Positions 54,318 through 63,965 are shown, numbered from the stretch's first letter. The stretch is 64,000 nt of DNA from NBLH01 sp050296515 (GCA_050296515.1 JBNKRJ010000026.1:4121-68120), one strand, 5' to 3'. A program made the numbers and translations. Notes: generated by a model not told the origin, from the letters alone.

Positions 54318-54968
54318 TATTTTTTGTAAGATAAATTCAAACATGTGGTGTTGTTCAATCTGATCAGTACCATGTGTATGCCTTTCTCCATATCCTTCCC
54401 AATGGTAAATTGTCTTCAGTCTCCTAAATTTTGAGGTAGCAGTTTCAATATCCATAAAGGTTCTGTAATTACCTTTCTCATTAATATACGAGTTCTCATT
54501 TATTTTCTTCCACTCCTCAGTTTTTGGTCTGAAAGTTGTTTCGTTTGTTGTAAAACCTGTAACGAAAATAACTCCCCTTTTCTTTAACCATTTTCTTGTT
54601 TTTTGAGCTAATGAAGTAATTTGTTCCTCTGACAACACCGGGAACAATCCAAAAATCATGATTGCCGAATAAGTTCTGGGTGAGCAGGAATACTCCTCAA
54701 ACCCCATGTTAAACAAGTTCAAGTCAAGGTCTTCTTCGTTTTTCCATTTCTGAAGATTTTCAATAGCCACTTTCGAAGGATCTATTCCATCAACTCCAAA
54801 TCCTTGTTTTAACAAGAACCTTGCATTTCGTCCTTGCCCGATACCAACATCCAAAACTCGTCCACGTTTATCACAGAATGAGTAATAATCTTTCAAAAGA
54901 TTGTCCGGATGATCGCCAAAATACTGTTGATTATTGGCGTAAAGGTAATCGTAATAGGCAGTTGACAT
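54315..54968 (-). CDS. Class I methyltransferase, TehB-like
   Basis: A 217-residue methyltransferase with motif I RVLDVGIGQGRNARFL, then GVDGIDPSKVAI and a hydrophobic SAIMIFGLFPVL strand. The GQGRNA form is typical of the TehB/UbiE-like group of small methyltransferases. It follows the KAS III gene by 5 bases on the same strand, so the two are probably in one operon. The substrate is unknown. Confidence 0.75.
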   Translation of the reverse strand: MSTAYYDYLYANNQQYFGDHPDNLLKDYYSFCDKRGRVLDVGIGQGRNARFLLKQGFGVDGIDPSKVAIENLQKWKNEEDLDLNLFNMGFEEYSCSPRTYSAIMIFGLFPVLSEEQITSLAQKTRKWLKKRGVIFVTGFTTNETTFRPKTEEWKKINENSYINEKGNYRTFMDIETATSKFRRLKTIYHWEGYGERHTHGTDQIEQHHMFEFILQKI

Positions 54969-54973
54969 ATTAT

Positions 54974-55918
54974 TTAAGTTTTTAAAAGTGCTGCACCGCT
55001 AGAGTAGCCACCTCCGAATACTGTCAAACAACAAAGTTTTGATTCTTTTATCTTTTCATAGTTTTCGGATAACCCAATGGCTGTACTTGCACAGCCAGTA
55101 TTACCCAGGCGTTCAATGTTAACAATACAATTATCACTATTTATTCCTAATTGTTCAGCAACATTATTAATGATTCGAATATTCGCCTGATGTGGTATTA
55201 AATAATCCAAATCACCAATAGAATACCCGTTTCTTTTTAAAATATCTTGCGTTGATTTAGCCATGTAATTGCAGGCTTGAATAAATACATCCTTTCCATA
55301 ACGCATTTTGATGCCTTCTTTAAGTGGCTGTAGTCCAACACCTTCTGTCCCTTTGCCAACATTAGCCAATCCTTCTGTGGTTATTTCAACAAACTCAAAA
55401 TCTGTTTCAGCCAAGCGTTCTTTCGAAACCAGTAAAGCAGCAGCTCCATCACCCCAAAGGTGTCCGGCAATTTCGTCTGTATCAACACTATATCCGGTGT
55501 TGTGTTCCGATACAATAATCAATGCTTTTGTTGCCTTGTTCATTGCAAAATACCCCTCCACAATTTCCAGGGCATTTATTAGCGAAGAACATGCAGATGA
55601 AACTGAAACTACTTTCACATCCGACATTTGAAAATGCTCTTGCACCACATGAGCAAGCGTACCGACTGTATCAAATGGAGTGTAAGTGCCTCCAATGATA
55701 AAATCAACACCCTCAAGGGCCTTACTGTCTTTTTTTAAAAGGTTTTTCACTGCATCAATTGCCATTGTGTTGGCATTTTCATGTGGCTCAGCCTTTTGTC
55801 TTTTTTTAATTCCGGTTCTTGTAAAAATCCACTCATCAGTAAGTCCATTTTTATCAAGAAAATAATCGTTCGATATTTCAATCGAAGGTAGATAGTGGGC
55901 AATTAAATTTAAATACAT
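54974..55918 (-). CDS. 3-oxoacyl-ACP synthase III family protein
   Basis: A 314-residue thiolase-fold condensing enzyme. It has the catalytic Cys in VSSACSSLINAL, the His in LIPHQANIRI and the Asn in GNTGCASTA, and the FTRTGIKKRQ start segment of the KAS III family. The Arg and Trp residues lining the CoA site are in WIFTRTGI. Since the residues are complete it should be active, in fatty-acid initiation or a special lipid pathway. The operon with a methyltransferase argues against the housekeeping FabH. Confidence 0.85.
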   Translation of the reverse strand: MYLNLIAHYLPSIEISNDYFLDKNGLTDEWIFTRTGIKKRQKAEPHENANTMAIDAVKNLLKKDSKALEGVDFIIGGTYTPFDTVGTLAHVVQEHFQMSDVKVVSVSSACSSLINALEIVEGYFAMNKATKALIIVSEHNTGYSVDTDEIAGHLWGDGAAALLVSKERLAETDFEFVEITTEGLANVGKGTEGVGLQPLKEGIKMRYGKDVFIQACNYMAKSTQDILKRNGYSIGDLDYLIPHQANIRIINNVAEQLGINSDNCIVNIERLGNTGCASTAIGLSENYEKIKESKLCCLTVFGGGYSSGAALLKT

Positions 55919-56041
55919 ACCTAAGATTTAATGTTTTAATTAATTGAATTTGATGGGCAAATTTGTCTATTTATTTAATTACTTCAAAATATTCAATGCT
56001 GTTTCTTGTTTTTGAGTTAGTCTATTAAACACATATAATTT

Positions 56042-56926
56042 CTAAAAATAATTTACATCTTGCTCATTACCAGTCTCAAACTTGTTGATATCTGTGAGTA
56101 ATTTATTTGCTAAACTACTGGCACCAATTCTGAACAGTTTTGAATTTAACCATTCTTCTCCAAGCATTTTTTCTACAACGGTATAATAAACAGCAGCTGA
56201 GTCACTGCTTGAAATGCCTCCTGCAGGTTTAAACCCAACTTTTCTGCCTGTTTGTTCATGAAATTGCTTAATGGCTTCGCACATTACAACTGCTGCTTCA
56301 ACAGTGGCGGCAGGCTGCATTTTACCTGTTGAGGTTTTTATGAAATCAGCACCAGCTTCCATGGCTATAAGTGATGCTTCCCATATTTTGAAAGAATCGG
56401 CAAGTGCGCCAGTCTCAAGAATTACTTTTAAATGTGCCTTTCCAATAGCCTTTTTAACAGATACAATTTCGTTAAAAACAAACTGATGATTTCCAGAGAG
56501 AAACGCTCCTAAAGAAATAACAATATCAACATCTGTAGCACCTGCTTCAACAGCCATTTTCGATTCCAGGTTTTTAATATCCAAAAAGGTTTGCGATGAA
56601 GGGAAACCTGCTGCTACTGAGGCAATTCCAATGCTTTGTATTTTAATTGTCTGCTTTACTGTTGAAACAAAATTTGGATAAACACAAATTGCTGCTACAT
56701 CAGGTATATCATTGAATTTAGATTTAAATTCATTTACCTTATGACACATATTTTCTACTTTCTGTTTAGAATCAGTAGAATTTAGCGTTGTTAAATCTAT
56801 GAAGCTGAAGATTTTCTTATAAACTTCTGCTTTTTCATTTTGCTTAGCTTCTTGGGTTAGTTTTTCAACCTTTTCATTCAAGCCAAGAATACTGTATGGA
56901 AAGTGATAATTTGATAAAAAATCCAT
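56042..56926 (-). CDS. deoC: Deoxyribose-phosphate aldolase
   Basis: Class I aldolase of 294 residues cleaving 2-deoxyribose-5-phosphate. The core motifs are present: VAAICVYPNFV, ATDVDIVISLGAFL, LKVILETG with its Lys, the Schiff-base Lys in DFIKTSTGK, and VGFKPAGGISS. An N-terminal extension of ~45 residues is present compared with the E. coli enzyme. It is the last gene of an operon with mazG, dtd and the FkbM gene. Confidence 0.93.
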   Translation of the reverse strand: MDFLSNYHFPYSILGLNEKVEKLTQEAKQNEKAEVYKKIFSFIDLTTLNSTDSKQKVENMCHKVNEFKSKFNDIPDVAAICVYPNFVSTVKQTIKIQSIGIASVAAGFPSSQTFLDIKNLESKMAVEAGATDVDIVISLGAFLSGNHQFVFNEIVSVKKAIGKAHLKVILETGALADSFKIWEASLIAMEAGADFIKTSTGKMQPAATVEAAVVMCEAIKQFHEQTGRKVGFKPAGGISSSDSAAVYYTVVEKMLGEEWLNSKLFRIGASSLANKLLTDINKFETGNEQDVNYF

Positions 56927-56951
56927 GATTTTAAGTTTTGCTGGTAATATT

Positions 56952-57275
56952 TTATAATTTTTTATTGTTTAAATGCCTGGTAGCATCGCGGTTTGTTTTT
57001 TTTAATATGTTATTTTCGAATGCTTTAGTCAAATCTACGCCGGTTTGATTTGCTATGCAAACCAAAACAAAAAAAACATCTGCAATTTCTTCATCCAGGT
57101 TTAATTCTTCTTCTTTTCCTTTAAATGATTGATCCCCATATTTTCGCGCCATTATTCTGGCCAGTTCACCAACTTCTTCAGTTAAAACAGCCATGTTGGT
57201 TAACTCACTGAAATATCTCACTCCATATTTTTTAATCCACTGATCAACAGTTTTTTGTGCCTCTTCAAGAGTCAT
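56952..57275 (-). CDS. MazG-like nucleotide pyrophosphohydrolase
   Basis: A 107-residue all-helical MazG-type protein. Metal-binding ExxE...ExxD motifs are LTEEVGELARI and LDEEIADVFFVL. It probably hydrolyses non-canonical nucleoside triphosphates. The single-domain length is typical of the short MazG group. It overlaps dtd by a shared TAATG, so the genes are translationally coupled. Confidence 0.88.
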   Translation of the reverse strand: MTLEEAQKTVDQWIKKYGVRYFSELTNMAVLTEEVGELARIMARKYGDQSFKGKEEELNLDEEIADVFFVLVCIANQTGVDLTKAFENNILKKTNRDATRHLNNKKL

Positions 57276-57727
57276 TATTCCTTGTTTTTTGTATCGATAA
57301 TTATGGTTACAGGTCCATCATTAAGTAATTCAACCTCCATTTTTGCTCCAAATTCGCCAGTTTTAACCTTTTTGCCGGTCTCATTCTCTAGCAACTCATT
57401 AAAACTATTGTACATAGGAATTGCGGTTTCTGGCTTTGCTGCTTTTATATAAGACGGCCGATTTCCCTTTTTTGTTTTTGCATGCAGAGTAAATTGACTA
57501 ATTGACAAAATTTCACCATCTACATCTTTAATCGAAAGGTTCATTACCCCATTTTCATCATTAAAAATGCGAAGGTTTGCAATTTTAGCACTTAGCCAGG
57601 CTGCATCATCTTTTGAATCTTCATCTTCAATACCAACTAACAAAAGAAGACCAGTATTTATTGCAGCTTTTATTTTTCCATCAATTGCTACTGACGCCCT
57701 TCTAACTCGTTGAATGACAACTCGCAT
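57275..57727 (-). CDS. dtd: D-aminoacyl-tRNA deacylase
   Basis: A 150-residue protein that removes D-amino acids and glycine wrongly attached to tRNA. The catalytic SQFTLHA motif and the cross-subunit NDGPVTI (Gly-cisPro type) motif are present, as are the MRVVIQRVRRASV start and the NDENGVMNLS segment. It overlaps the mazG gene by one base and follows the FkbM gene by 28 bases. Confidence 0.95.
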   Translation of the reverse strand: MRVVIQRVRRASVAIDGKIKAAINTGLLLLVGIEDEDSKDDAAWLSAKIANLRIFNDENGVMNLSIKDVDGEILSISQFTLHAKTKKGNRPSYIKAAKPETAIPMYNSFNELLENETGKKVKTGEFGAKMEVELLNDGPVTIIIDTKNKE

Positions 57728-57755
57728 TAACCTTATTGTGTGATATTATTATTGC

Positions 57756-58502
57756 TTAGTTTTTGGTGTTTGTAGTCAAACTAATAACATTATCTATTAA
57801 TTCATCTTTAATAAATGAGATTTCTTCTCCGGTTTTTGAAACATGGAACACTTTATATCCCATTGCTCGAAGTGTTTTGACAGCCCTAACTGTTTTTTTT
57901 GCACCTACATCTTTAAAGCGATGATGAAATTCTACTAAAAGTTGAGAAGGTTTGATATTATTTGCTTTCATGCCTTCAATTACTTCATACTCAGCACCTT
58001 CTATGTCCATTTTAATTAAATCAACATGCCTGTGGCCTAGTTCCTGCATGATGCTTTTCAAGGTTCTTACCTCAACTTTGTAGGCTTCGTCCTTAGTCTC
58101 ATCTCGTTCTAATATTGTAGCGGAAATATGATCTGGGTTTTCTGGTGGATGAAACTTTGCTTTTCCATTAAAGTTTGCTAGTCCTACCGGATTGAGAATG
58201 AATTGCTTAGGTAAATTCTGATTTGAGATCCACTCAACAGACTTTGGGGTCGGGTCGAATGCATATACCTGTAAATCAACGTGATTTATAACACTTAAAT
58301 CAAACGAAATATCATCCCCAACACCAAATGAATAAACAATTGAAGCTTCGTTTAAGAGTTCCGTTACCAACGTCCAGCTGGCTCCATTATTCCCAAAGGT
58401 ACTTGTTGGTAATACAATATCCTGTTTTATATATCTGTCAATTCCAAATAGTACTTTTCGTAAACGAAGAAATTTTGCAAATAAATCCTGTAATCTTGAC
58501 AT
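57756..58502 (-). CDS. FkbM family methyltransferase
   Basis: A 248-residue methyltransferase. The SAM site is VYSFGVGDDISFDL and the FkbM block is VDLIKMDIEGAEYEVIEGM, with QVYAFDPTPKSVEW between. A C-terminal MGYKVFHVSKTGEEI strand pair is present. FkbM enzymes O-methylate sugars or small molecules. Being first in the dtd operon is probably incidental. Confidence 0.88.
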   Translation of the reverse strand: MSRLQDLFAKFLRLRKVLFGIDRYIKQDIVLPTSTFGNNGASWTLVTELLNEASIVYSFGVGDDISFDLSVINHVDLQVYAFDPTPKSVEWISNQNLPKQFILNPVGLANFNGKAKFHPPENPDHISATILERDETKDEAYKVEVRTLKSIMQELGHRHVDLIKMDIEGAEYEVIEGMKANNIKPSQLLVEFHHRFKDVGAKKTVRAVKTLRAMGYKVFHVSKTGEEISFIKDELIDNVISLTTNTKN

Positions 58503-58602
58503 TCTTTAAATAAATTTTTGCAAAAATAGATATAAATTGGGTGAATTGCGAAACTCATTCTGTAATTAACACTTGGTATAGTTTTTAGCCTTTTTTGTTT
58601 TT

Positions 58603-58778
58603 AAATTAAACGATTATCAGCTAGTTTACACCTAAATGGGTTCTTACGTTTGAAAATCAATTTGTTTACCCCAACCCAAATGGGAGCAAATTTGATAAGC
58701 TTCACTCCCTTTTAGGGTCGGGGTAAATGGAGAAAAGCAATTTGCGGTTGGTATAAACTAGCTGACAATCAAATTAAA
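58603..58778. repeat. Nested-palindrome MITE-like element with 8-bp direct repeats
   Basis: The 495-base gap holds no coding sequence. The outer inverted repeat is GATTATCAGCTAGTTTACA (58612-58630) with its complement at 58752-58770 (17 of 19). An inner pair at 58665-58686 and 58705-58727 (TTTACCCCAACCC with GGGTCGGGGTAAA) pairs with one bulge. AAATTAAA flanks the element at 58603-58610 and 58771-58778. The rest of the gap shows nothing clear. Confidence 0.6.
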
Positions 58779-58997
58779 TTATGTTAAAAAATATAAAAAG
58801 TTTAAAATAGTGTAGTGGTAATTCAATTCAAAAACTGTCTTTTATATAAAAGCAATTAGTTGTACCAATGCCTGAAAGCTATTTTTTTATTTAAAATATC
58901 TTAAAAATAGTTAAGCTAACTAGCTGATTTGAAACAAAGCACGTTTTTTGAGCGTTTTATGAAAAGATTCTTATAGAAACCAAATAAAAAATGAACT

Positions 58998-59777
58998 ATG
59001 AAAGCAATATTAATTAGCCTGTTAACAATACTCCCGATTTTTACCGGGGGATTTTTTAGAGGTCAAACCAACAATTTGGAAAGCGAGCAAATATTTAGGC
59101 CCGGAGAAGTTTTAAAATACGAAATGTCTTATGGTTGGATAAAAGGTGGTGAAGCAAGCCTGAATTTACAAGAGGTAAATTTCAATGGCAAAGATGCTTA
59201 TCATGTGAAAGCTGAGGGGCGAACTACAGGTATTGCCCATACTTTATACCATGTAAAAGATGTTTACGAAAGCTATTTTGATCCGCACACCGGAATGCCT
59301 TATAAATCAGTTATGGACCTCAAAGAAGGAAAATACAGAAATTATAACGAAGTTTATTACGATCATTCATCCGGCACACTGGTTAGTAAACAATCGGGGA
59401 AGAAGCAAATTGATAAAAAAGAAATTTTTGATATAGTTTCAGCATTTTACCAACTAAGGAAAAGTTTAGATAATTTAAGTACAAATGAAAAGGTTACAAT
59501 TCACACCTATTTTCATGATGAACCATGGGATTTAGTTGTGAGATTTAAAGGTTATGAAACCATACAAACCGATTTAGGTAAGATTAGATGTATGAAGTTT
59601 AAGCCGGTTGTTATTGAGGGTACATTTGAGAGTGATGATGCACTTGATATCTGGATCTCTGCAGATAAAAATAAAGTGCCAATTCGTGTAAAAATGGGGC
59701 TTTGGGTTGGCTCGTTTAAAACAGATTTAACAAGCTTTTCTGGCTTAACTCATCCAATTAATTTCATTAAAAATTAA
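58998..59777 (+). CDS. DUF3108 domain-containing exported protein
   Basis: A 259-residue exported protein with a signal peptide of about 22 residues. It has the DUF3108 pattern: FRPGEVLKYEMSYGWIKGGE, a YHVKDVYESYFDPHTGMPY segment, and DALDIWISADKNKVPIRVKM near the end. The fold is an LolA-like beta-sheet; lipid-binding or lipoprotein-related roles are possible. The next gene follows after 90 bases. Confidence 0.85.
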   Translation: MKAILISLLTILPIFTGGFFRGQTNNLESEQIFRPGEVLKYEMSYGWIKGGEASLNLQEVNFNGKDAYHVKAEGRTTGIAHTLYHVKDVYESYFDPHTGMPYKSVMDLKEGKYRNYNEVYYDHSSGTLVSKQSGKKQIDKKEIFDIVSAFYQLRKSLDNLSTNEKVTIHTYFHDEPWDLVVRFKGYETIQTDLGKIRCMKFKPVVIEGTFESDDALDIWISADKNKVPIRVKMGLWVGSFKTDLTSFSGLTHPINFIKN

Positions 59778-59867
59778 TTTTTGAGGAATATTCAATATCT
59801 TCGAAAAATATTTAAAGGCTTGATTTAGTTTATATCTAATCAAGCTTTTATTTTTAAAATAATAATT

Positions 59868-60998
59868 ATGAGAAGATATTCAGTAGCACTCCTTTTACTG
59901 ATAGTTAGCATTGCATCATGCGATGATTTAAAACTTGACAAAGGAGAGACCTCTGTACAAGAGAAAATAATACCTCAAGAGATCGGGATTTATATACCCA
60001 CTGCATTGAACCTTGATTCTGGTATTGATAAAAAAAAGAGTATTAGCGGAAATGAAATTTATAATTATATCCGCCGTTACATTGGGCTGGCTGATAAAAT
60101 GACAAAAATAGTTCAAAATTCCTATCAAAGAATGGGAGTTATTGAAACCTCAGGAGTTTTGGAATTTTTCTATACCGACATTGACGGAAAAACAAAAAAC
60201 GTAAGTATTCAGAAAAACTATACAGATACAATAGCTAATAAAGATTGGGACTACTATATGGAAGTTTATAACGGAACATTTGCTGATTTAGCAATGAGAG
60301 CATGGTGGAATGCCAGTCCACATGAACAGAAAATCCTTTTTAAACCTTCTAGCCTCAATACAACAGAAATGATGGCTCATAAGAATGCTTTGGTTGAGAT
60401 TGAGTATAAAACCAATACAGCTGCTTCACCTTATGAAGAAAAACTTTTTGTTGCCATAGTTGGTTTAACTCGTGACAATGAAATTTCTTATGCTCCTGAA
60501 AATATTATTGTCTCCATTGGGAGGAAGGGTAGTACACTGGATATTATTGGGGCTTCCAGTAACCCAGATGTAGCATTGTTGGATTATTATTACAGAGACG
60601 GGCGTAATTGGTCATTCTTTGCTAAAATGAATGTGACTGAGAATATTGCTTCAGTGCTATTGGCTTTACCACCAAGCACAGTAGAAACCAACGAAAACCT
60701 ATTCATTGATTATTCATTAAAACAAGTCATCTTGGATGAAATTAAAAAGGCTAATCCAGGCAACGATGCGTTATCTGATTCTGAGCTTTTTGCGCTCGCA
60801 GGGATTGATGGTTCGCTAGTTGAAAGCCCTGGATATTTTAATCAAAACGGATTTGTTTCAGCAGGAACAGCACCTTCCTCATCATACAGTAACCTGGCTG
60901 ATTTTGACGGGTTTACACCGTTTATACCTGTTTTTGTAAGAGACTATGCAATTGAACTTTCTTCAACAGGTGTTGTGGTAGAGGAGAACAACAACTAA
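59868..60998 (+). CDS. Lipoprotein of unknown function
   Basis: A 376-residue predicted lipoprotein with lipobox IASC at Cys18 followed by DD. A mixed alpha/beta mature part follows, with a DYYYRDGRNWSFFAKM stretch and an ILDEIKKANPGNDALSD helix. The C-terminus ends in acidic VVVEENNN. I do not recognise a domain. A strong terminator follows. Confidence 0.7.
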   Translation: MRRYSVALLLLIVSIASCDDLKLDKGETSVQEKIIPQEIGIYIPTALNLDSGIDKKKSISGNEIYNYIRRYIGLADKMTKIVQNSYQRMGVIETSGVLEFFYTDIDGKTKNVSIQKNYTDTIANKDWDYYMEVYNGTFADLAMRAWWNASPHEQKILFKPSSLNTTEMMAHKNALVEIEYKTNTAASPYEEKLFVAIVGLTRDNEISYAPENIIVSIGRKGSTLDIIGASSNPDVALLDYYYRDGRNWSFFAKMNVTENIASVLLALPPSTVETNENLFIDYSLKQVILDEIKKANPGNDALSDSELFALAGIDGSLVESPGYFNQNGFVSAGTAPSSSYSNLADFDGFTPFIPVFVRDYAIELSSTGVVVEENNN

Positions 60999-61025
60999 AA
61001 AGGCCGGGATTTCCCGGCCTTTTAT
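60998..61025. terminator. Strong bidirectional terminator before atpC
   Basis: AAAAGGCCGGGA and TCCCGGCCTTTT form a 12-bp GC-rich stem with a 3-base loop, and T/A runs on both sides. It separates the lipoprotein gene from the convergent atpC. Confidence 0.9.
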
Positions 61026-61052
61026 TATTTTAATTATCAAAGAAAATACCTT

Positions 61053-61295
61053 TTATACCGAGCCCACTAAAACAATAATTCTGTTTTCCAGAACTTCAAC
61101 CACACCATCAGTAATTTCAAATCTCTGAATATCATCATTTATATCAATTACCTTTATTTCACCTTTTTCCAAAGTAGAAATAATAGGTGCGTGGTTTTTT
61201 AGAACTTCAAAAGAGCCATTAGAGCCTGGAAGTTTTACCAGTTTTATTTCTCCTGTATATATTTTCTTATCTGGAGATAAAATTTCAAGTTCCAT
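61053..61295 (-). CDS. atpC: ATP synthase F1 epsilon subunit, short form
   Basis: An 80-residue epsilon subunit: the N-terminal beta-sandwich only (LEILSPDKKIYTGEIKLVKL, SFEVLKNHAPIISTL). The C-terminal two-helix domain that inhibits hydrolysis in E. coli is missing. This short form is common in Bacteroidota. It starts 10 bases after atpD ends. Confidence 0.93.
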   Translation of the reverse strand: MELEILSPDKKIYTGEIKLVKLPGSNGSFEVLKNHAPIISTLEKGEIKVIDINDDIQRFEITDGVVEVLENRIIVLVGSV

Positions 61296-61305
61296 ATAAT
61301 TTTGT

Positions 61306-62820
61306 TTATTCGCCTGCTTCAGCTAACATTTTCTCACCTTTTTCAATAGCTTCTTCAATTTTACCTACAAATGAGAAAGCTGCTTCAGGATATTTATCCA
61401 TTTTGCCATCCAAAATCATATTGAAACCCTTAATAGTATCTTCAATTGAAACCAATGTTCCAGGAATACCATTAAACTGTTCTGCTACATGGAATGGTTG
61501 CGATAAATATCTTTGAACACGACGAGCTCTGTGAACAACCAGCTTATCTTCCTCACTTAATTCTTCCATACCAAGAATAGCAATAATATCTTGTAGCGCT
61601 TTATATCGTTGTAAAATTTCTTTTACTCTTTGAGCTGTATTATAATGCTCTTCACCAACAATTTCAGGAGTTAAAATCCTTGATGTAGAATCCAATGGAT
61701 CAACAGCAGGATAAATACCTAACTCTGATATTTTACGGTTCAATACAGTAGTTGCATCCAGGTGAGCGAAAGTTGTTGCCGGAGCAGGGTCAGTCAAGTC
61801 ATCAGCAGGTACATAAACTGCTTGTACTGAGGTGATTGATCCATGCTTAGTTGAAGTAATACGTTCCTGCATTTCACCCATTTCTGTGGCTAGTGTTGGT
61901 TGATAACCAACAGCAGAAGGCATACGGCCAAGTAATGCCGAAACCTCTGAACCAGCCTGTGTGAAACGGAAAATATTATCAATAAAGAACAGGATGTCGT
62001 TTCCTTTGCCAGATGCTTTATCACCATCTCTAAAATATTCAGCAATAGCCAAACCCGAAAGAGCTACTCGGGCTCTAGCACCTGGTGGCTCATTCATTTG
62101 ACCAAAAACCATGGCAATTTTGGAATCTTTCATCGCTTCTTTATCCACTTTGCTTAGATCCCAACCTCCTTCTTCCATGCTTTTTAAGAACTCTTCGCCA
62201 TAAGTCATTACACCTGACTCAAGCATTTCTCGAAGTAAATCATTTCCTTCACGGGTTCTTTCACCTACTCCAGAGAAAACAGATAAACCTGAATAAGCTT
62301 TTGCAATGTTGTTAATTAATTCCTGCATAACAACAGTTTTACCTACACCAGCACCACCAAAAAGTCCAATTTTACCACCTTTTTGGTAAGGCTCAATCAA
62401 ATCAATTACCTTGATACCTGTATATAAAACTTCTGTTTCAGATGATAAATCTTCAAATTTTGGAGCTTCTCTGTGAATTGGGTAACCTCCTTCTTTTGAA
62501 AGCGAACCAATTCCATCAATAGTCTCTCCAACTACATTCATCAAGCGGCCTTTAATATCTTCGCCAATCGGCATTTTTATTGGAGCTCCTGTTTGGTAAA
62601 CCGGCATGCCTCTATGTAGGCCGTCAGTGGCATCCATGGCTATGGTTCTTACAGTATCCTCACCAATATGCTGTTCAACTTCAAGCACTAAAACAGAGCC
62701 ATCTTCTCTTTTAATCTCAAGTGCATCAAAAATTTCTGGCAAATTGCCACCTGATTTTTCAAAGCTAACATCTACAACAGGGCCAATTACTTGCAGGATT
62801 TCACCTAAATTTTCCGACAT
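61306..62820 (-). CDS. atpD: ATP synthase F1 beta subunit
   Basis: The catalytic subunit of ATP synthase, 504 residues. Walker A GGAGVGKTVVM, the ERTREGNDLLREM loop with the catalytic Glu, Walker B with ILFFIDNIFRFTQAGSEVSA and the DELSEED-like MEELSEEDKL are present. A Bacteroidota-type insertion lies around residues 210-235 (SMEEGGWDLSKVDKEAM). A TACATTTG box at 62858-62865 on the minus strand fits a -7 element. The remaining atp genes are not in the window, so atpDC are separate here. Confidence 0.97.
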   Translation of the reverse strand: MSENLGEILQVIGPVVDVSFEKSGGNLPEIFDALEIKREDGSVLVLEVEQHIGEDTVRTIAMDATDGLHRGMPVYQTGAPIKMPIGEDIKGRLMNVVGETIDGIGSLSKEGGYPIHREAPKFEDLSSETEVLYTGIKVIDLIEPYQKGGKIGLFGGAGVGKTVVMQELINNIAKAYSGLSVFSGVGERTREGNDLLREMLESGVMTYGEEFLKSMEEGGWDLSKVDKEAMKDSKIAMVFGQMNEPPGARARVALSGLAIAEYFRDGDKASGKGNDILFFIDNIFRFTQAGSEVSALLGRMPSAVGYQPTLATEMGEMQERITSTKHGSITSVQAVYVPADDLTDPAPATTFAHLDATTVLNRKISELGIYPAVDPLDSTSRILTPEIVGEEHYNTAQRVKEILQRYKALQDIIAILGMEELSEEDKLVVHRARRVQRYLSQPFHVAEQFNGIPGTLVSIEDTIKGFNMILDGKMDKYPEAAFSFVGKIEEAIEKGEKMLAEAGE

Positions 62821-62840
62821 GAAATATCTATTTTATTTTA

Positions 62841-63035
62841 TTACTTTTTTGCGAGTACAAATGTAATATTTTTTCCTTTTTTAACGATATTTAAGTCTTT
62901 TTTTTGGTTAAAATCGAAAGCCAGACCTAAAAACAGATCGGGCTCAAGTGTAAAATTAACTGTGTTTATTTTAAGATCGACTTCCGAAAATTCTTTTTCT
63001 AACTGCTGCAAATAGTCCAACAACACCAACAGCAA
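62841..63035 (-). CDS. Doubtful small ORF between DUF2167 gene and atpD
   Basis: A 64-codon frame with a TTG start overlaps the end of the DUF2167 gene and runs to 62841. The part beyond that gene (FTLEPDLFLGLAFDF, then charged residues) looks protein-like, but there is no ATG. It may be chance or a remnant. Confidence 0.2.
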   Translation of the reverse strand: MLLVLLDYLQQLEKEFSEVDLKINTVNFTLEPDLFLGLAFDFNQKKDLNIVKKGKNITFVLAKK

Positions 63036-63861
63036 TAAATTTCCACGCTTTTAAAATAACTGCAAAAAAACCTACTTTTGCCAATACTTTTCCAGCTATT
63101 AAACCTCCTACTCCATAGGCCGCAACTTTATCTAAATCAGGATTAAAATCCGAATATTTGTTTCCATCATTAAATTCAACACTTGCAAGTATTTTATCAA
63201 CATCTTTCCGGAAAAGTGGCAATACTTCAATATTTCCGATTGCATTTAAATTGAGATAACCTTTTCTGCCAAGCACCCTGATGTTGTAATTCAATGTATT
63301 TACCTCTTCTCCTTCAAATTTTAATTCTTTTGCCCAGTGCAGTTTTTTATTGTTTTCATCGTAAAATGGTGATGAAGCCCAGCCAACAACTTCGATAGTT
63401 GGGTATCCATTTTTCTTCCTTTCAGGATTGGCCTTACGGGTTTCTTCCTTTATCTCTTCCAGCAAGTCATCGTAATCAAGATCTTTTGCATCATCATCAT
63501 CAATATAGCCTTCATCAGAATAGGTAATCTCAACAGCGTAGGTGAAATTTATATTCATGGGCGACATGTCTTCAGGAAATAACAAGCCCATAGTTTTGCT
63601 TGGAGGATTTCCCCAAAGCTCAGTCAATACTCGTTGGCTCTGTTCTTCATCCAGAAACTTATAACCTTCAGGTACATTAATGGTGGCTAAGTTGCTGCCA
63701 ATATTTACTGTACCGTGTTGATAGGTGAAACTTTTATCAATGCTGTCAATTACAGCAGCATACGCTTCAAGTTTCTCGGGGCTTAATTCTTCTTCTGTTT
63801 CCTGTGCAAACAGAGCGGTCATTGAGAATAATGCAAAAAGTAGTAAACTTAAATTCTTCAT
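62971..63861 (-). CDS. DUF2167 family exported protein
   Basis: A 296-residue protein with a signal peptide ending near residue 20 (LFAQ). It has the DUF2167 marks: TYQHGTVNIGSNLATINVPE, LWGNPPSKTMGLLFPED, and a GYIDDDDAKDLDYDDLLEEI acidic stretch. A C-terminal TM segment lies around 265-285 (AWKFIAVGVVGLFAAV), then a basic tail. It is probably membrane-anchored. Function unknown. Confidence 0.85.
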   Translation of the reverse strand: MKNLSLLLFALFSMTALFAQETEEELSPEKLEAYAAVIDSIDKSFTYQHGTVNIGSNLATINVPEGYKFLDEEQSQRVLTELWGNPPSKTMGLLFPEDMSPMNINFTYAVEITYSDEGYIDDDDAKDLDYDDLLEEIKEETRKANPERKKNGYPTIEVVGWASSPFYDENNKKLHWAKELKFEGEEVNTLNYNIRVLGRKGYLNLNAIGNIEVLPLFRKDVDKILASVEFNDGNKYSDFNPDLDKVAAYGVGGLIAGKVLAKVGFFAVILKAWKFIAVGVVGLFAAVRKRIFGSRS

Positions 63862-63965
63862 TCAATGTCGTTTCCTTAAGAAAAAAGTATAACAATAGTT
63901 CTTTGAAATAGTAAATATACCAAAAGTTTGATTATTTTAGAGGTATAATATAGGGCCTATTAAGA

